The notes under the pieces were generated by a model that was not told the origin of the DNA, made no database searches, and was given only the letters and a program-made list of their open reading frames with translations. Below are positions 1 through 8,310 of a stretch of 64,000 nt of DNA, piece by piece. The translations under genes were made by a program, and so were the position numbers. The stretch spans positions 1 to 64,000 of the forward strand of contig NZ_JAWMPX010000014.1 of NCBI RefSeq assembly GCF_033101155.1, in the 5' to 3' direction. This DNA comes from Tropicimonas sp033101155. Its GTDB lineage: Bacteria; Pseudomonadota; Alphaproteobacteria; Rhodobacterales; Rhodobacteraceae. Numbering within the stretch: position 1 is the first letter of the stretch; each line of letters starts with the position of its first letter.

Positions 1-60
1 TTCCAGCTATCAGGCTGGATTCACACAGTGAATCCCTGATCCGATTTGTGCAACAAAGCC
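1..60. mobile_element. End of an IS5-family element (partial, enters from the left)
   Basis: The sequence ends in TTTGTGCAACAAAGCC (45-60), which read on the minus strand starts GGCTTTGTTGCA, a terminal inverted repeat common to IS5-family elements of alphaproteobacteria. Just inside it is a short palindrome (17-35, GGATTCAC...GTGAATCC). The same arrangement of palindrome and terminus occurs at 16419-16465, at the end of the IS5 relic in this window. Only the terminus is inside the window, so whether the element is intact is unknown. Confidence 0.7.
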
Positions 61-272
61 CTCCTTGCCGGCCGATGATCCAGCCACACAGGTCGTCATC
101 GGCAAACCGAACCGCACGCAGATCGGTCAGGCCAAAATGGCCCCTGTGACCCCGTCGCGTATTGTTCCACAGCAACTGGCGCGTCACCGGAACGCGCCTC
201 CATCGGGCCACGCCGCTTGAATACTCGCCCTCCATGCGCAAGATGACTCTGGAAAAAATGGGAGAGAGCAAC

Positions 273-1232
273 GTGTTCAAGATACTGAAACCTGCCGCCA
301 TTCTGGCCGCCGCGAGCATCATGGCAACTGGTGCCGCCAACGCCGAAACGCGCATCACCTACAAATCCGCCAAGTCGACATCCTCCTACTACCAGATGGG
401 CGTTCAGATCGCCGAGGCGATGAAATCCGCTTCGGGCGGCGATATCATCGTCACCGTCGAGGAAAGCCAAGGGTCGACCCAGAACGTGATGGAGGTTCGC
501 GCGCGCGGCGGCGACTACGTGTTCACAACGCCGCCGGTGTTGGTGAAGCTCGCCCAGGGCAGCAAGGCGATGTTCGAAGGTAAGGGTGACCCATCCTTCG
601 ACGAGATCCGGGCATTGTTCCCGATCCCGTCCCTGACCATGCATTTCGTGATGTCCGCCGACAGTGGCGCAACCAGCTTTGCAGACCTTGAAGGCAAGAC
701 GATCCTGCTGGGCAAAGGCTCTTTCGGGGCTCGCGAAGGTGAAAAGTATCTTGGCCTCTTCGGCCTTGAAGGCAAGGTCGAGATTGCGGATGTCGAGCTG
801 TCCAATGCGGTTCCGGCCCTGAAGAACGGCCAGATCGACGGCTTTGTCACCGCCGGTTCCTGGCCCGCTCCAAACGTTGTCGAAGCGGCTGCCTCGACCG
901 GGGTTACGGTTCTGTCGCTGGATGACGAGCAGGTCGCGGCCACCAAGCGCACGCGGCTGACCATTCCCGCCGGAACCTATGCCGGTCAGGAGGCAGATAT
1001 CACGACGACCTCCTTGCCGGTGGTCACCTACACGACCACCAAGATGGATGATGACACCGCCTACGCGCTGACCAAGGCATTCTGGGAAGCGAAGGCAGAC
1101 ATGGCCGGTGCCGCCCCCTGGTGGAACGGTGTGACAGACGGGCTCATGGCGAATATCTCCGGAAAGATTCATCCCGGCGCTGCCCGCTACTACAAGGAAG
1201 CCGGCATCGAACTCACGCCCGAGCAGATGTGA
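273..1232 (+). CDS. TAXI-family TRAP transporter solute receptor
   Basis: Periplasmic binding protein of a TAXI-type TRAP transporter, delivering an unidentified organic anion to the permease encoded next. About 319 residues, usual for the family. I chose the GTG at 273 because GGGAGAG lies just upstream and the protein then opens with a signal peptide (VFKILKPAAILAAASIMATG, cleavage near AANA|E). The ATG at 258 or 234 would add only a short tail. The mature protein starts ETRITYKSAKSTSSYYQMG, typical of TAXI receptors. It ends 73 bp before the permease, with a hairpin between (1260-1287). Substrate cannot be told from sequence. Confidence 0.9.
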   Translation: MFKILKPAAILAAASIMATGAANAETRITYKSAKSTSSYYQMGVQIAEAMKSASGGDIIVTVEESQGSTQNVMEVRARGGDYVFTTPPVLVKLAQGSKAMFEGKGDPSFDEIRALFPIPSLTMHFVMSADSGATSFADLEGKTILLGKGSFGAREGEKYLGLFGLEGKVEIADVELSNAVPALKNGQIDGFVTAGSWPAPNVVEAAASTGVTVLSLDDEQVAATKRTRLTIPAGTYAGQEADITTTSLPVVTYTTTKMDDDTAYALTKAFWEAKADMAGAAPWWNGVTDGLMANISGKIHPGAARYYKEAGIELTPEQM

Positions 1233-1259
1233 TCCGCCCCTGACGGCGCAAGACCAATC

Positions 1260-1287
1260 GGTTGCGCGGAACGCCTTTCGCGCAACC
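1260..1287 (+). terminator. Intercistronic hairpin between receptor and permease
   Basis: Nine-base perfect stem GGTTGCGCG / CGCGCAACC with a 10-base loop, lying between the TAXI receptor and the permease. No U-tract follows. Such hairpins often stabilise the upstream mRNA or weaken read-through so the binding protein exceeds the permease; that role is inferred. Confidence 0.55.
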
Positions 1288-1305
1288 AGACCAGAGAGGC
1301 AGGCG

Positions 1306-3096
1306 ATGGAAGAGCAGACGTTCCAGTGGGGCCGGACGGGGAAGGCGTTGTGGTTGGCGCTTGCCTTTTGCCTCGTTGCGTTCCATCTCGGCCTGATCTT
1401 CTGGGGGCTTGTGCCCAACCTGGTCAGCCGGCCGGTTCACATGGCGCTGGTGCTGCCGTTCATTCTCCTGTTCGAACCGAAAAGCCTCTTGGGCCTTGCG
1501 ACCGGGACCCTGCTGACGATCCTCGGGTCCGGCGCAGCGCTTTGGGTTGCTTTCAACCACAACATGCTGGCGGACCAATATGGCTTTCTGGAATCCCGGT
1601 TCCAGTTGGGGATCGCCATTGTCCTGCTGGTGACCGTGATCGAGGCCGCACGGCGCGCCATTGGCTGGCCGCTGCCGATGGTGGCCTCAATCGCGCTCCT
1701 CTACGCGCTGTTCGGCAATCTGATCCCCGGAGAGTTCGGCCATTCCGGCGCGCCGCTGTACAGTTTCCTGGGGACCATGACCATTGCCGAGGGCGGGTTG
1801 TGGGGCAGCCTGACCGCTGTTTCCGTCGGCGTCGTGTCAATCTTCGTCATCTTTGGCGCTGTCCTGAATGCCGGCGAGGCCGGGAGCGGCTTCATGAACG
1901 TCGCCGCCTTTGCCGCCGGGCATCTCAAGGGCGGCGCGGCCAAGGTTTCGGTGATTTCCTCGGCGCTCTTCGGGTCGATCTCGGGATCGGCCTCGGCCAA
2001 TGTGGCCTCAACCGGCGCGATCACACTGCCGGCCATGACCAACCTCGGGTACCCCAAACGACTCGCCGCGGCAGTCGAGGCAGTGGCAAGCTCTGGCGGG
2101 CAGATAATGCCTCCCTTGATGGGGGCCGGTGCATTCGTGATGGTCGAGCTGACGGGAACGCCCTACACCTCGATCATGGCGGCTGCGGTGCTACCCGCCC
2201 TTCTGTTCTTCATCGCGGTCTGGATCGGCATCAACGCCTACGCCCGCCGGTTCGACCTGAGCGGAATCAACGTTGAGGACCAGCCCTCGGGACGCGATGT
2301 CATCGTGACGTCGAGCTTCTTCCTGGTGCCCTTCACCGTGCTGTTGCTGGGTATGTTCTACTGGAAGTTCACCCCGCAGTATTCGGCCTGCATTGCCATC
2401 CTGGCCGCGGCCCTTCTGCTGTTCCTTGGCAAGGATCTTAGATTTGATCCGGGCAGAACGGCCAGACGCTTCGAGAAGGTTCTTCTGACGGCGGCCAAAC
2501 AGGTGTCGATGATCGCCTCGATCATCCTGTGCGCGTCGATCGTGATCGGGGTGCTGTCCATCACCGGGTTGGGGGTCAAGCTGACCTCCGTCATCCTGTC
2601 GGGCTCGGGGGGGATGCTTTGGCCGTCCCTGTTCCTGACCGCCCTCGCCTGCCTCCTCCTGGGGATGGAGGTGCCGACGACCGCCGCCTATGTGGTCTGT
2701 GTGTCCGTTGCCGGCCCCGCGCTGATCCAGCTTGGGCTGGAACCCCTGCAGGCACACCTTTTCGTCTTCTGGTTCGCGCTGCTGTCCACCATCACGCCGC
2801 CGGTCTGCGGCGCGGTGTTCATCGCTGCCGGAATGGTTGGGGAAAACTGGCTGCGTGTCGCCGTGACCGCCATGGCGCTCGGTATCGGCCTCTATATCAT
2901 CCCGTTCTCGATGGTCGCCAACCCCGGGATCATCAACCTGGAGCATGATCCCGTTGGAGCGTTGATCGCCTTTTGCATCACCGGCACGGGGCTTGGCCTG
3001 ATTTCCTACGGGTTGATCGGGTTCTCGAACATTCTGCTCAAGTCGGCGTTCCTGCTTTCTGGCGGCGCAGTCCTGTTCGGGCGCTTGTTCTTGTGA
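1306..3096 (+). CDS. TRAP transporter fused permease (DctQM-type, TAXI partner)
   Basis: Inner-membrane permease of the TAXI TRAP system, with the small (4-TM) and large (12-TM) domains fused into one 596-residue chain, as is normal for TAXI systems. Hydrophobic segments run the full length. The glycine/serine-rich stretch SALFGSISGSASANVASTG (about residues 218-236) is the signature of the DctM-like half. ATG at 1306 follows a GAGAGGCAGGCG ribosome-binding region. It forms a two-gene operon with the receptor; no regulator is adjacent. The substrate is unknown. Confidence 0.95.
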   Translation: MEEQTFQWGRTGKALWLALAFCLVAFHLGLIFWGLVPNLVSRPVHMALVLPFILLFEPKSLLGLATGTLLTILGSGAALWVAFNHNMLADQYGFLESRFQLGIAIVLLVTVIEAARRAIGWPLPMVASIALLYALFGNLIPGEFGHSGAPLYSFLGTMTIAEGGLWGSLTAVSVGVVSIFVIFGAVLNAGEAGSGFMNVAAFAAGHLKGGAAKVSVISSALFGSISGSASANVASTGAITLPAMTNLGYPKRLAAAVEAVASSGGQIMPPLMGAGAFVMVELTGTPYTSIMAAAVLPALLFFIAVWIGINAYARRFDLSGINVEDQPSGRDVIVTSSFFLVPFTVLLLGMFYWKFTPQYSACIAILAAALLLFLGKDLRFDPGRTARRFEKVLLTAAKQVSMIASIILCASIVIGVLSITGLGVKLTSVILSGSGGMLWPSLFLTALACLLLGMEVPTTAAYVVCVSVAGPALIQLGLEPLQAHLFVFWFALLSTITPPVCGAVFIAAGMVGENWLRVAVTAMALGIGLYIIPFSMVANPGIINLEHDPVGALIAFCITGTGLGLISYGLIGFSNILLKSAFLLSGGAVLFGRLFL

Positions 3097-3658
3097 TCGC
3101 AACCAGGCTCCCGATTGCTCGAACGGCAAAAGTTGGCAACGGCGAGGCCTTCTGCCCATTCCGCCGGACTGCAACAGATTTGAATGAAGGGATTGGGACC
3201 AACCCGAGTGCCTTGCGTTCCTTCCGAAGAATGACCCCGGCGGATCCGGAGCACAGTGGTGAATCGCACACCCAATACGAGCCGAACGCTACCGCAGCGC
3301 AAGGGCTGAACGAAACCGGCCATTCATTCTGTCAGCAGCGAATGACTGTTCCCCGCCCTTCCTGTCGGTTTCTGCGGCTGCGAGGAATGGCTCTCGCTTG
3401 CCGAGAAGTAGCCGTCGGGAACGGCCCTTGGCCGCCGTTCGATCCGAGCAAAGTGAACGACCGTTTCGGATGAACGCCTGCCTTTCCTCCTCTACAACAC
3501 GTCACTCCTTTCAGACCCGACCTTTTGGGACAACTTCTTGGTGGGCACGCCCTCGTTGCGTTACGCAATCGCAAACCGGATCAAGAAGGCCACCGTTCCG
3601 AGCACACTTACGCTCGCAAGCCAGAGCACAGCGAACCAGAGCAATCGTCGAAGGGCGA
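3097..3658. other. 562-bp gap without a recognisable gene
   Basis: Lies between two convergent operons. I see no credible coding frame. The 3320-3470 part has an alternating CATTC/GAATG pattern around GC-rich stretches resembling degenerate intergenic sequence seen again near 9870-9930; I could not define a repeat unit. No clear terminator hairpin was identified. Confidence 0.4.
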
Positions 3659-4663
3659 TCAATGGTAGCCCTCCTCGGGATCGACCTTGCCGCGAAACAC
3701 CCAGTAGGCATAGGCCGTGTAGCCGAGGATGATCGGCAGCAGGATCACTGCGCCAACAAGGGCGAAGGCGAGGCTGCTATCAGGGGCTGCGGCGTCGGCG
3801 ATGGTCAGGCCGGGCGGCACCATGTGCGGATAGAAGCTGATCCCGATGCCGATGAAGCTCACGACGAAGAGACCAATGGCGCAGAGGAAGGGCGCAACAT
3901 CCTGCCAGCTACGCAAGCCACGGTCGAGACGCCAGGCCAGCGCGAGAACGATCGCAGGCACCGCAACCGAGAAGATCACGCCCGGCCAGGCGAACCAGCG
4001 CTGGAGATAAACCGGGTCCTGGAGCGGCGTCAGCAGGCTGACAAGCCCGATCAGGCCCAGCGTGGCGAACATGAGCGGTCGGGCAAAGCCGTGCATCTGC
4101 CGTTGCAGGGCGCCCGTCGTCTTCATGTTGAGCCAGGTCGCGCCGAGCAGCGCGTAGCCGACCACCAGCGCCACTCCGGTGAGAAGGGAGAAGGGCGTAA
4201 GCCAGTCCCACCAGCCGCCGGCATAGGCGCGGTCCTCAATGGGGATACCCTGCACCAGCGCGCCGAGCGCGATCCCTTGGCAAAGTGCTGCGAGGGTCGA
4301 GCCACCGTGGAAGGCAAGGTCCCAGACCCAGCGGGCGCGCACCGTGCGCCATCGGTACTCGAAGGCGACGCCGCGGAAGACCAGCGCCAGAAGCATGATG
4401 ATGATCGGCATGTAGATCGCCGGCATCACCACCGCATAGGCGAGCGGGAAGACGGCGAAGAGCCCGCCGCCGCCGAGCACCAGCCAGGTCTCGTTGCCGT
4501 CCCAAACCGGGGCGACCGAATTCATCATCACGTCGCGATCCTTGTCGCTGCGCGCGAAGGGGAAGAGGATGCCGATGCCAAGGTCGAACCCGTCGAGGAT
4601 CACGTAGGTCAGCACGGCGAAGGCGATGATGCCCGCCCAGATGGTGGAAAGCTCGATCATCAT
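3659..4663 (-). CDS. cydB: Cytochrome bd-type quinol oxidase subunit II (CIO-like)
   Basis: Membrane subunit II of a cytochrome bd-type terminal oxidase, pairing with CydA to oxidise quinol and reduce oxygen to water. 334 residues with multiple TM segments; the N-terminus (MMIELSTIWAGIIAFAVLTY, then VILDGFDLGIGIL) and the DGNETWLV segment near residue 54 are family hallmarks. The start overlaps the cydA stop in an ATGA arrangement, so the genes are translationally coupled. Read with CydA it looks like the cyanide-insensitive (CioAB) branch. No third tiny subunit (CydX) follows. Confidence 0.96.
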   Translation of the reverse strand: MMIELSTIWAGIIAFAVLTYVILDGFDLGIGILFPFARSDKDRDVMMNSVAPVWDGNETWLVLGGGGLFAVFPLAYAVVMPAIYMPIIIMLLALVFRGVAFEYRWRTVRARWVWDLAFHGGSTLAALCQGIALGALVQGIPIEDRAYAGGWWDWLTPFSLLTGVALVVGYALLGATWLNMKTTGALQRQMHGFARPLMFATLGLIGLVSLLTPLQDPVYLQRWFAWPGVIFSVAVPAIVLALAWRLDRGLRSWQDVAPFLCAIGLFVVSFIGIGISFYPHMVPPGLTIADAAAPDSSLAFALVGAVILLPIILGYTAYAYWVFRGKVDPEEGYH

Positions 4664-6048
4664 GCCGTCTCCCCGGGAAGTGCGTTTGTAATGCTCACCG
4701 GCCCCGTGGTTGGCCCGGCCCCATCCGCCGGCGGCTTGCCCATGAGACGCAGCAGGTAGAAGGTCCCGGCGCCGAAGACGGCGAAATAGACCACGATGAA
4801 GGCGATCAGCGAGGTCGCGACCGCGGGCGCGTCCACCGGCGAGAGCGAGTCCGAGGTGCGCAGCAAGCCGTAGACCGTGTAGGGCTGTCGCCCGACCTCG
4901 GTCGTGATCCAGCCCGCGAGCACGGCCACGAAGCCGCTTGGCGCCATGAGCACGCAGACCCGGTGCAGCCAGCGGTCCTCGGTGAGCCCGCCCTGCCAGC
5001 GTCGCAGCGCGGACCAGAGACCGACCCCCAGCATGGCAAAGCCAATGCCGACCATTATGCGGAAGCTGAAGAAGACGATGGCCACGGGCGGCTCCTCGTC
5101 ATCGGGGATCGTGTCGAGCCCGTCCAGCGGCGCGTTCAGGTCGTGCTTGAGGATCAGCGAGGAGAGCTTCGGGATCTCGATGGCGTAATCGACGCGCTTC
5201 TCCGCCGCGTTGGGAATGCCGAAGAGGATCAGCGGCGCGCCGTCGGGATGGCTGTCGAAATGGCCCTCCATTGCCATGACCTTTTGCGGCTGGTGCTCCA
5301 GCGTGTTGAGCCCATGGGCGTCGCCGGCGAAGATCTGCAGCGGTGTCACCAGGATGGCCATCCACATCGCCATGGAGAACATGCGCGTGACTTCCGGCGT
5401 GCGGTTGCCCCGCAGCAGGTGCCAGGCCCCGACCCCGGCCACGGCAAAGGCGGTGGTGAGATAGGCGGCCAGCACCATATGGGTCAACCGGTAGGGGAAG
5501 GAGGGGTTGAAGACGATCTCCCACCAATCCTCGGGGATGAACTGGCCGGCCTCGTTCATGCTGTAGCCTGCCGGAGTCTGCATCCAGGAATTGACCGAGA
5601 GGATCCAGGTGGCGGAGATCACCGTGCCCACAGCGACCATGGCGGTGGCGAACATGTGCAGCCCCGGCCCGACCCGTTCGCGGCCGAAGAGCATGATGCC
5701 GAGGAAACCCGCTTCGAGGAAGAAGGCGGTCATCACCTCATAGGCCATGAGCGGGCCGAGCACCGGGCCGGTGATGTCGGAAAAGGCGCTCCAATTGGTG
5801 CCGAACTGGTAGGACATGACGATGCCCGACACGACGCCCATGGCGAAGCCGACAGCAAAGATCTTCTTCCAGTAGTTGAAGAGCGCGAGATAGGCGTCGT
5901 CCTTTCGCCAGAGCCAGAGGCCGTTCAGCACGGCGAGATAGCTGGCAAGGCCAATGGAGAAGGCCGGGAAGATGATGTGGAACGACACGGTGAAGGCAAA
6001 CTGGATGCGCGCCAGCACTTCTGCGTCGATGCCTGCGAAACTGTTCAT
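4660..6048 (-). CDS. cydA: Cytochrome bd-type quinol oxidase subunit I (CIO-like)
   Basis: Haem-bearing subunit I of a bd-type quinol oxidase. The frame is open upstream, but ATG at 6048 is preceded by GAGGAAA and gives MNSFAGIDAEVLARIQFAFT, the standard N-terminus; this yields 462 residues. A GRQPYTVYG motif (usual GRQPW) sits near residue 390, and the segment NSWMQTPAGYSMNE with FNPSFPYRLTHM is typical of cyanide-insensitive CioA proteins. The region between subdomains is short, consistent with a short Q-loop. A terminator-like hairpin (6181-6210) separates it from the HlyD operon, so its promoter probably lies in 6049-6180. Confidence 0.95.
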   Translation of the reverse strand: MNSFAGIDAEVLARIQFAFTVSFHIIFPAFSIGLASYLAVLNGLWLWRKDDAYLALFNYWKKIFAVGFAMGVVSGIVMSYQFGTNWSAFSDITGPVLGPLMAYEVMTAFFLEAGFLGIMLFGRERVGPGLHMFATAMVAVGTVISATWILSVNSWMQTPAGYSMNEAGQFIPEDWWEIVFNPSFPYRLTHMVLAAYLTTAFAVAGVGAWHLLRGNRTPEVTRMFSMAMWMAILVTPLQIFAGDAHGLNTLEHQPQKVMAMEGHFDSHPDGAPLILFGIPNAAEKRVDYAIEIPKLSSLILKHDLNAPLDGLDTIPDDEEPPVAIVFFSFRIMVGIGFAMLGVGLWSALRRWQGGLTEDRWLHRVCVLMAPSGFVAVLAGWITTEVGRQPYTVYGLLRTSDSLSPVDAPAVATSLIAFIVVYFAVFGAGTFYLLRLMGKPPADGAGPTTGPVSITNALPGETA

Positions 6049-6180
6049 CGGCGTTTCCTCGAATGGAGCAGTTGACCTGAGAAATAGCACGGGATTCTGC
6101 CCGGACCTGTGGCATTCCGGCCGATCCCCGGATCGTGATCGCCGCCGGGCGCGGCGGGATGCGATGCGGGACAGAACGGG

Positions 6181-6210
6181 TCCAGCGCCCGGATCGCTCC
6201 GGGCGCTGGA
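6181..6210 (-). terminator. Terminator-like hairpin after the HlyD-family gene
   Basis: A perfect 13-base stem (6181-6193 with 6198-6210) and a 4-base loop TCGC, starting 8 bases after the stop of the HlyD-family gene in its direction of transcription. The following bases on the minus strand are only moderately T-rich. It would separate the HlyD operon from cydAB. Confidence 0.75.
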
Positions 6211-6217
6211 GGGCATG

Positions 6218-7432
6218 TCAGTGGCCCGAGCCAACCAGACCGATGCCGGAGGCGAGGCCGAGCCAGGCCTTGATGCGGATGCCCACGGCCTTGATGATGC
6301 CCATGGCTTCAACCGCGTGGGCGACCATCGTGCCTTCCATCGGCCCCTTCAGGCTGGTGGTGTAAGACTGCACGATACAGGCGCTGCCGGGAACGAGCTG
6401 CTCGCTGTGCTCGGGGTGGACGAGGTCGAGATGGACAACGACCTGACCGCGCTTCGCTCGCTCCGCCGGTTCCATCAGCTTGCCGCTGGGGGCCATCTGG
6501 CCCGAGGAGATCGGGTCCTGGATGCGGGTGATCCGGGCCGGCAGGATCGTGTTGCGCATGCCGATGTTGAAGTTGCTTTCACAGGCGACCTCGGCGGCCA
6601 TGCCCTCGTAGAGCTCGGTATGGGAGACCTGGGAGAAGCCGGCGACGATGCGGCCGCTTTCCGCCTCGGAGCGATCGGGGATGATGAGCATTGCGGGGGT
6701 CATCGGCATCGGGGCCGCACGGGTGCCGACATTCAGGGTCAATTGCTCGACGGTGCCGTCGACATAGCTGTGGGTGATGGTCTTCGCGAGGTCGAGCTTC
6801 GCCTTGTCGAGCGAGGCGCGGGCGGTGGCGAGCTGGGCCGGCATGACGGAGCGGGCCTGAACCTGGGCTGCGGCGAGCTGGGCCTCGGCGGCGCGCACTT
6901 CGGCGGACCGGCTTTCCACCGTCGTCAGTGCCCGCTCGAGCTGGCTCGTCTGGAAGGCCGCGGAGCCACGGGCCTTGAGCGCCTCGTGATCGGCCAGTGA
7001 GGTCTCGGCCTGTGACTTCGATGCCAACGCCGCGTCCAAGGCCGCCTGCGCCGCTTCGATATCGAGATCTGCCATCGCAAGGGCACTCTCGATCTCTTCG
7101 ACCTGTCGCTGCGAAATCTCGACGGCGGCCTTCTGGGCGGCATTTTCCACCGCGAAGAGAGGATCGCCGGTCTCGACCTTCTGGCCGCCACGGACAAAGA
7201 CCTCGCTGACGGTGCCGCCGCTCTCGGCGACCACCGGGACAGTGCGGAAGGGCACGAGGCCGGTATAGGATTTCGGGTAGTAGTAGAAGACGGCGAAAAA
7301 CACCATCATCGCCAGCGCGAACCACAGGACCAGCGCACGGTGCACGTTATAGAGATTGATCGGCATGCCCCGCCAACGCAGGTAGATCACCCGCAGAACG
7401 AAGGGGAAGGATGTGACAAGAACTTCGATCAT
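6218..7432 (-). CDS. HlyD-family membrane fusion protein
   Basis: Periplasmic adaptor of a secretion or efflux system, anchored by one N-terminal TM segment (about residues 33-50). 404 residues. It has a lipoyl/barrel-sandwich half-motif (VVAESGGTVSEVFVRGGQKVETGDPLF, about 68-93), a long alanine/glutamate-rich alpha hairpin (about 100-205), the second lipoyl half, and a beta-barrel domain. Its start overlaps the preceding small membrane gene by ATGA. No inner-membrane pump or outer-membrane channel is encoded nearby, as in E. coli yiaVW-like pairs, so the exported compound is unknown. Confidence 0.85.
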   Translation of the reverse strand: MIEVLVTSFPFVLRVIYLRWRGMPINLYNVHRALVLWFALAMMVFFAVFYYYPKSYTGLVPFRTVPVVAESGGTVSEVFVRGGQKVETGDPLFAVENAAQKAAVEISQRQVEEIESALAMADLDIEAAQAALDAALASKSQAETSLADHEALKARGSAAFQTSQLERALTTVESRSAEVRAAEAQLAAAQVQARSVMPAQLATARASLDKAKLDLAKTITHSYVDGTVEQLTLNVGTRAAPMPMTPAMLIIPDRSEAESGRIVAGFSQVSHTELYEGMAAEVACESNFNIGMRNTILPARITRIQDPISSGQMAPSGKLMEPAERAKRGQVVVHLDLVHPEHSEQLVPGSACIVQSYTTSLKGPMEGTMVAHAVEAMGIIKAVGIRIKAWLGLASGIGLVGSGH

Positions 7433-7848
7433 TGGACTGTTTCCTCGGCTTCAGGGCGCCACCAGAGCATGAGGTCGCGGACAACGGCGGTCAGGATAAG
7501 GGCGGCGGGCAGCAGGATGCTGAAATGACCGAGCGCCGGCAGGAGTTCATAGGCGAGGGCAACCGTCAGCATCATCGGGATCGTGGTGCGCAAGGGCGAG
7601 CCGGTGTTGCGGTGTTCCACGTGGCGGTCGAACCGGGCGTAGAGATGCGCCACCAGCAGGATGAGGAGAAAGAAGACGGCCAGGCCGACCCAAGCGTAGG
7701 TGTCATTGAGGCCGGGAGCGACCCACCAGCGGGGATCGCCCCCTGCGGCGGCAGCTGGGGTCGAGACGACCCCGAAGAGGAAAGTCAGGAGTTTCGCGGG
7801 CGGTTTCACGTTTTGAATCCTTGGAGTTTCGGAGACCCGTTGGGTCAA
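7429..7848 (-). CDS. Small multi-span membrane protein upstream of HlyD
   Basis: 139-residue protein with about three hydrophobic segments (around residues 50-68, 88-106 and 109-125) and a possible N-terminal membrane or signal segment near 18-36. I do not recognise the family. Its stop overlaps the HlyD-family start (ATGA), so the two are made together. The position is like that of YiaW before the HlyD-like YiaV in E. coli, but I see no clear sequence likeness to YiaW. Confidence 0.75.
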   Translation of the reverse strand: MTQRVSETPRIQNVKPPAKLLTFLFGVVSTPAAAAGGDPRWWVAPGLNDTYAWVGLAVFFLLILLVAHLYARFDRHVEHRNTGSPLRTTIPMMLTVALAYELLPALGHFSILLPAALILTAVVRDLMLWWRPEAEETVQ

Positions 7849-7900
7849 TTGGGAGAGAGGTTGGAACTGGCTGGGAAGGTTTGGGGCCGGGAAGCGGCGC

Positions 7901-8065
7901 TCAGCGCGAGGGCGGGTAAGGCGGATCCCATTTCCGCCCCTCCTTGCCCGGGTCGTTCTGGAGCGGGGGGCCGTCCGGCGGGCTTTCGGAACAGTCGAAG
8001 CGTTCCTGCCTCACCGGGATTTCGATCCGGAGATCGAGAACAATAACCTGACATTCCGGCGTCAT
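7901..8065 (-). CDS. Small hypothetical protein (54 aa)
   Basis: Short frame beginning MTPECQVIVLDLRIEIPVRQ and ending in a proline-rich tail (DPPYPPSR). GGGAG stands 8 bases before the ATG, and the start overlaps the stop of the still smaller upstream frame by ATGA. It lies 52 bp before the small membrane gene and looks like the second gene of the HlyD operon. No TM segment. Family unknown. Confidence 0.5.
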   Translation of the reverse strand: MTPECQVIVLDLRIEIPVRQERFDCSESPPDGPPLQNDPGKEGRKWDPPYPPSR

Positions 8066-8157
8066 CTCAGGGCTCCCTTTTGCAAGGGGTGCGGTTTGCT
8101 CCCGGACTGCGACTGGAGCGCTGCCCAAAGGCGGTAGTAGCGAGCGTAATAGATCAT
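8062..8157 (-). CDS. Tiny hypothetical protein (31 aa), first gene of HlyD operon
   Basis: Starts MIYYARYYRLWAALQSQSGS; GAGGGAAA is ideally spaced before the ATG, and the stop overlaps the next start (ATGA). It is the first frame downstream of the presumed AraC-bound direct repeats at 8211-8250. It could be a leader peptide or a small membrane-associated protein (aromatic/basic N-terminus). Coding status rests on the ribosome-binding site and the coupling only. Confidence 0.4.
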   Translation of the reverse strand: MIYYARYYRLWAALQSQSGSKPHPLQKGALR

Positions 8158-8210
8158 CTGTGTTTCCCTCTTGGATGACACGGATCTAAAGGCTGACGCC
8201 GATCTGTTCC

Positions 8211-8250
8211 TTTGGGGTCTGGACAGTTGTTTTTGGGTTCTGGACAATTG
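8211..8250. promoter_or_regulatory. Tandem 19-bp direct repeat, likely AraC-type operator
   Basis: Two copies, TTTGGGGTCTGGACAGTTG (8211-8229) and TTTGGGTTCTGGACAATTG (8232-8250), match at 17 of 19 positions and are spaced 21 bases start to start, i.e. two helical turns. They lie between the tiny-ORF/HlyD operon (minus, from 8157) and the AraC-family gene (plus, from 8311). Direct repeats at this spacing are typical of AraC-family binding sites, so this is probably that regulator's operator. Confidence 0.7.
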
Positions 8251-8310
8251 ATCGAATTCATCGATCGGCCAGACGAACCGATCCGGAGGTCAACGGGAGG
8301 AGATCGCCAG

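Noticed and set aside
3320..3470. A possible repeat family shared with 9870-9930 and 16620-16730
   Set aside because: The segments share a CATTC/GAATG-rich style but I could not align them over a consistent unit, so I do not call a repeat.
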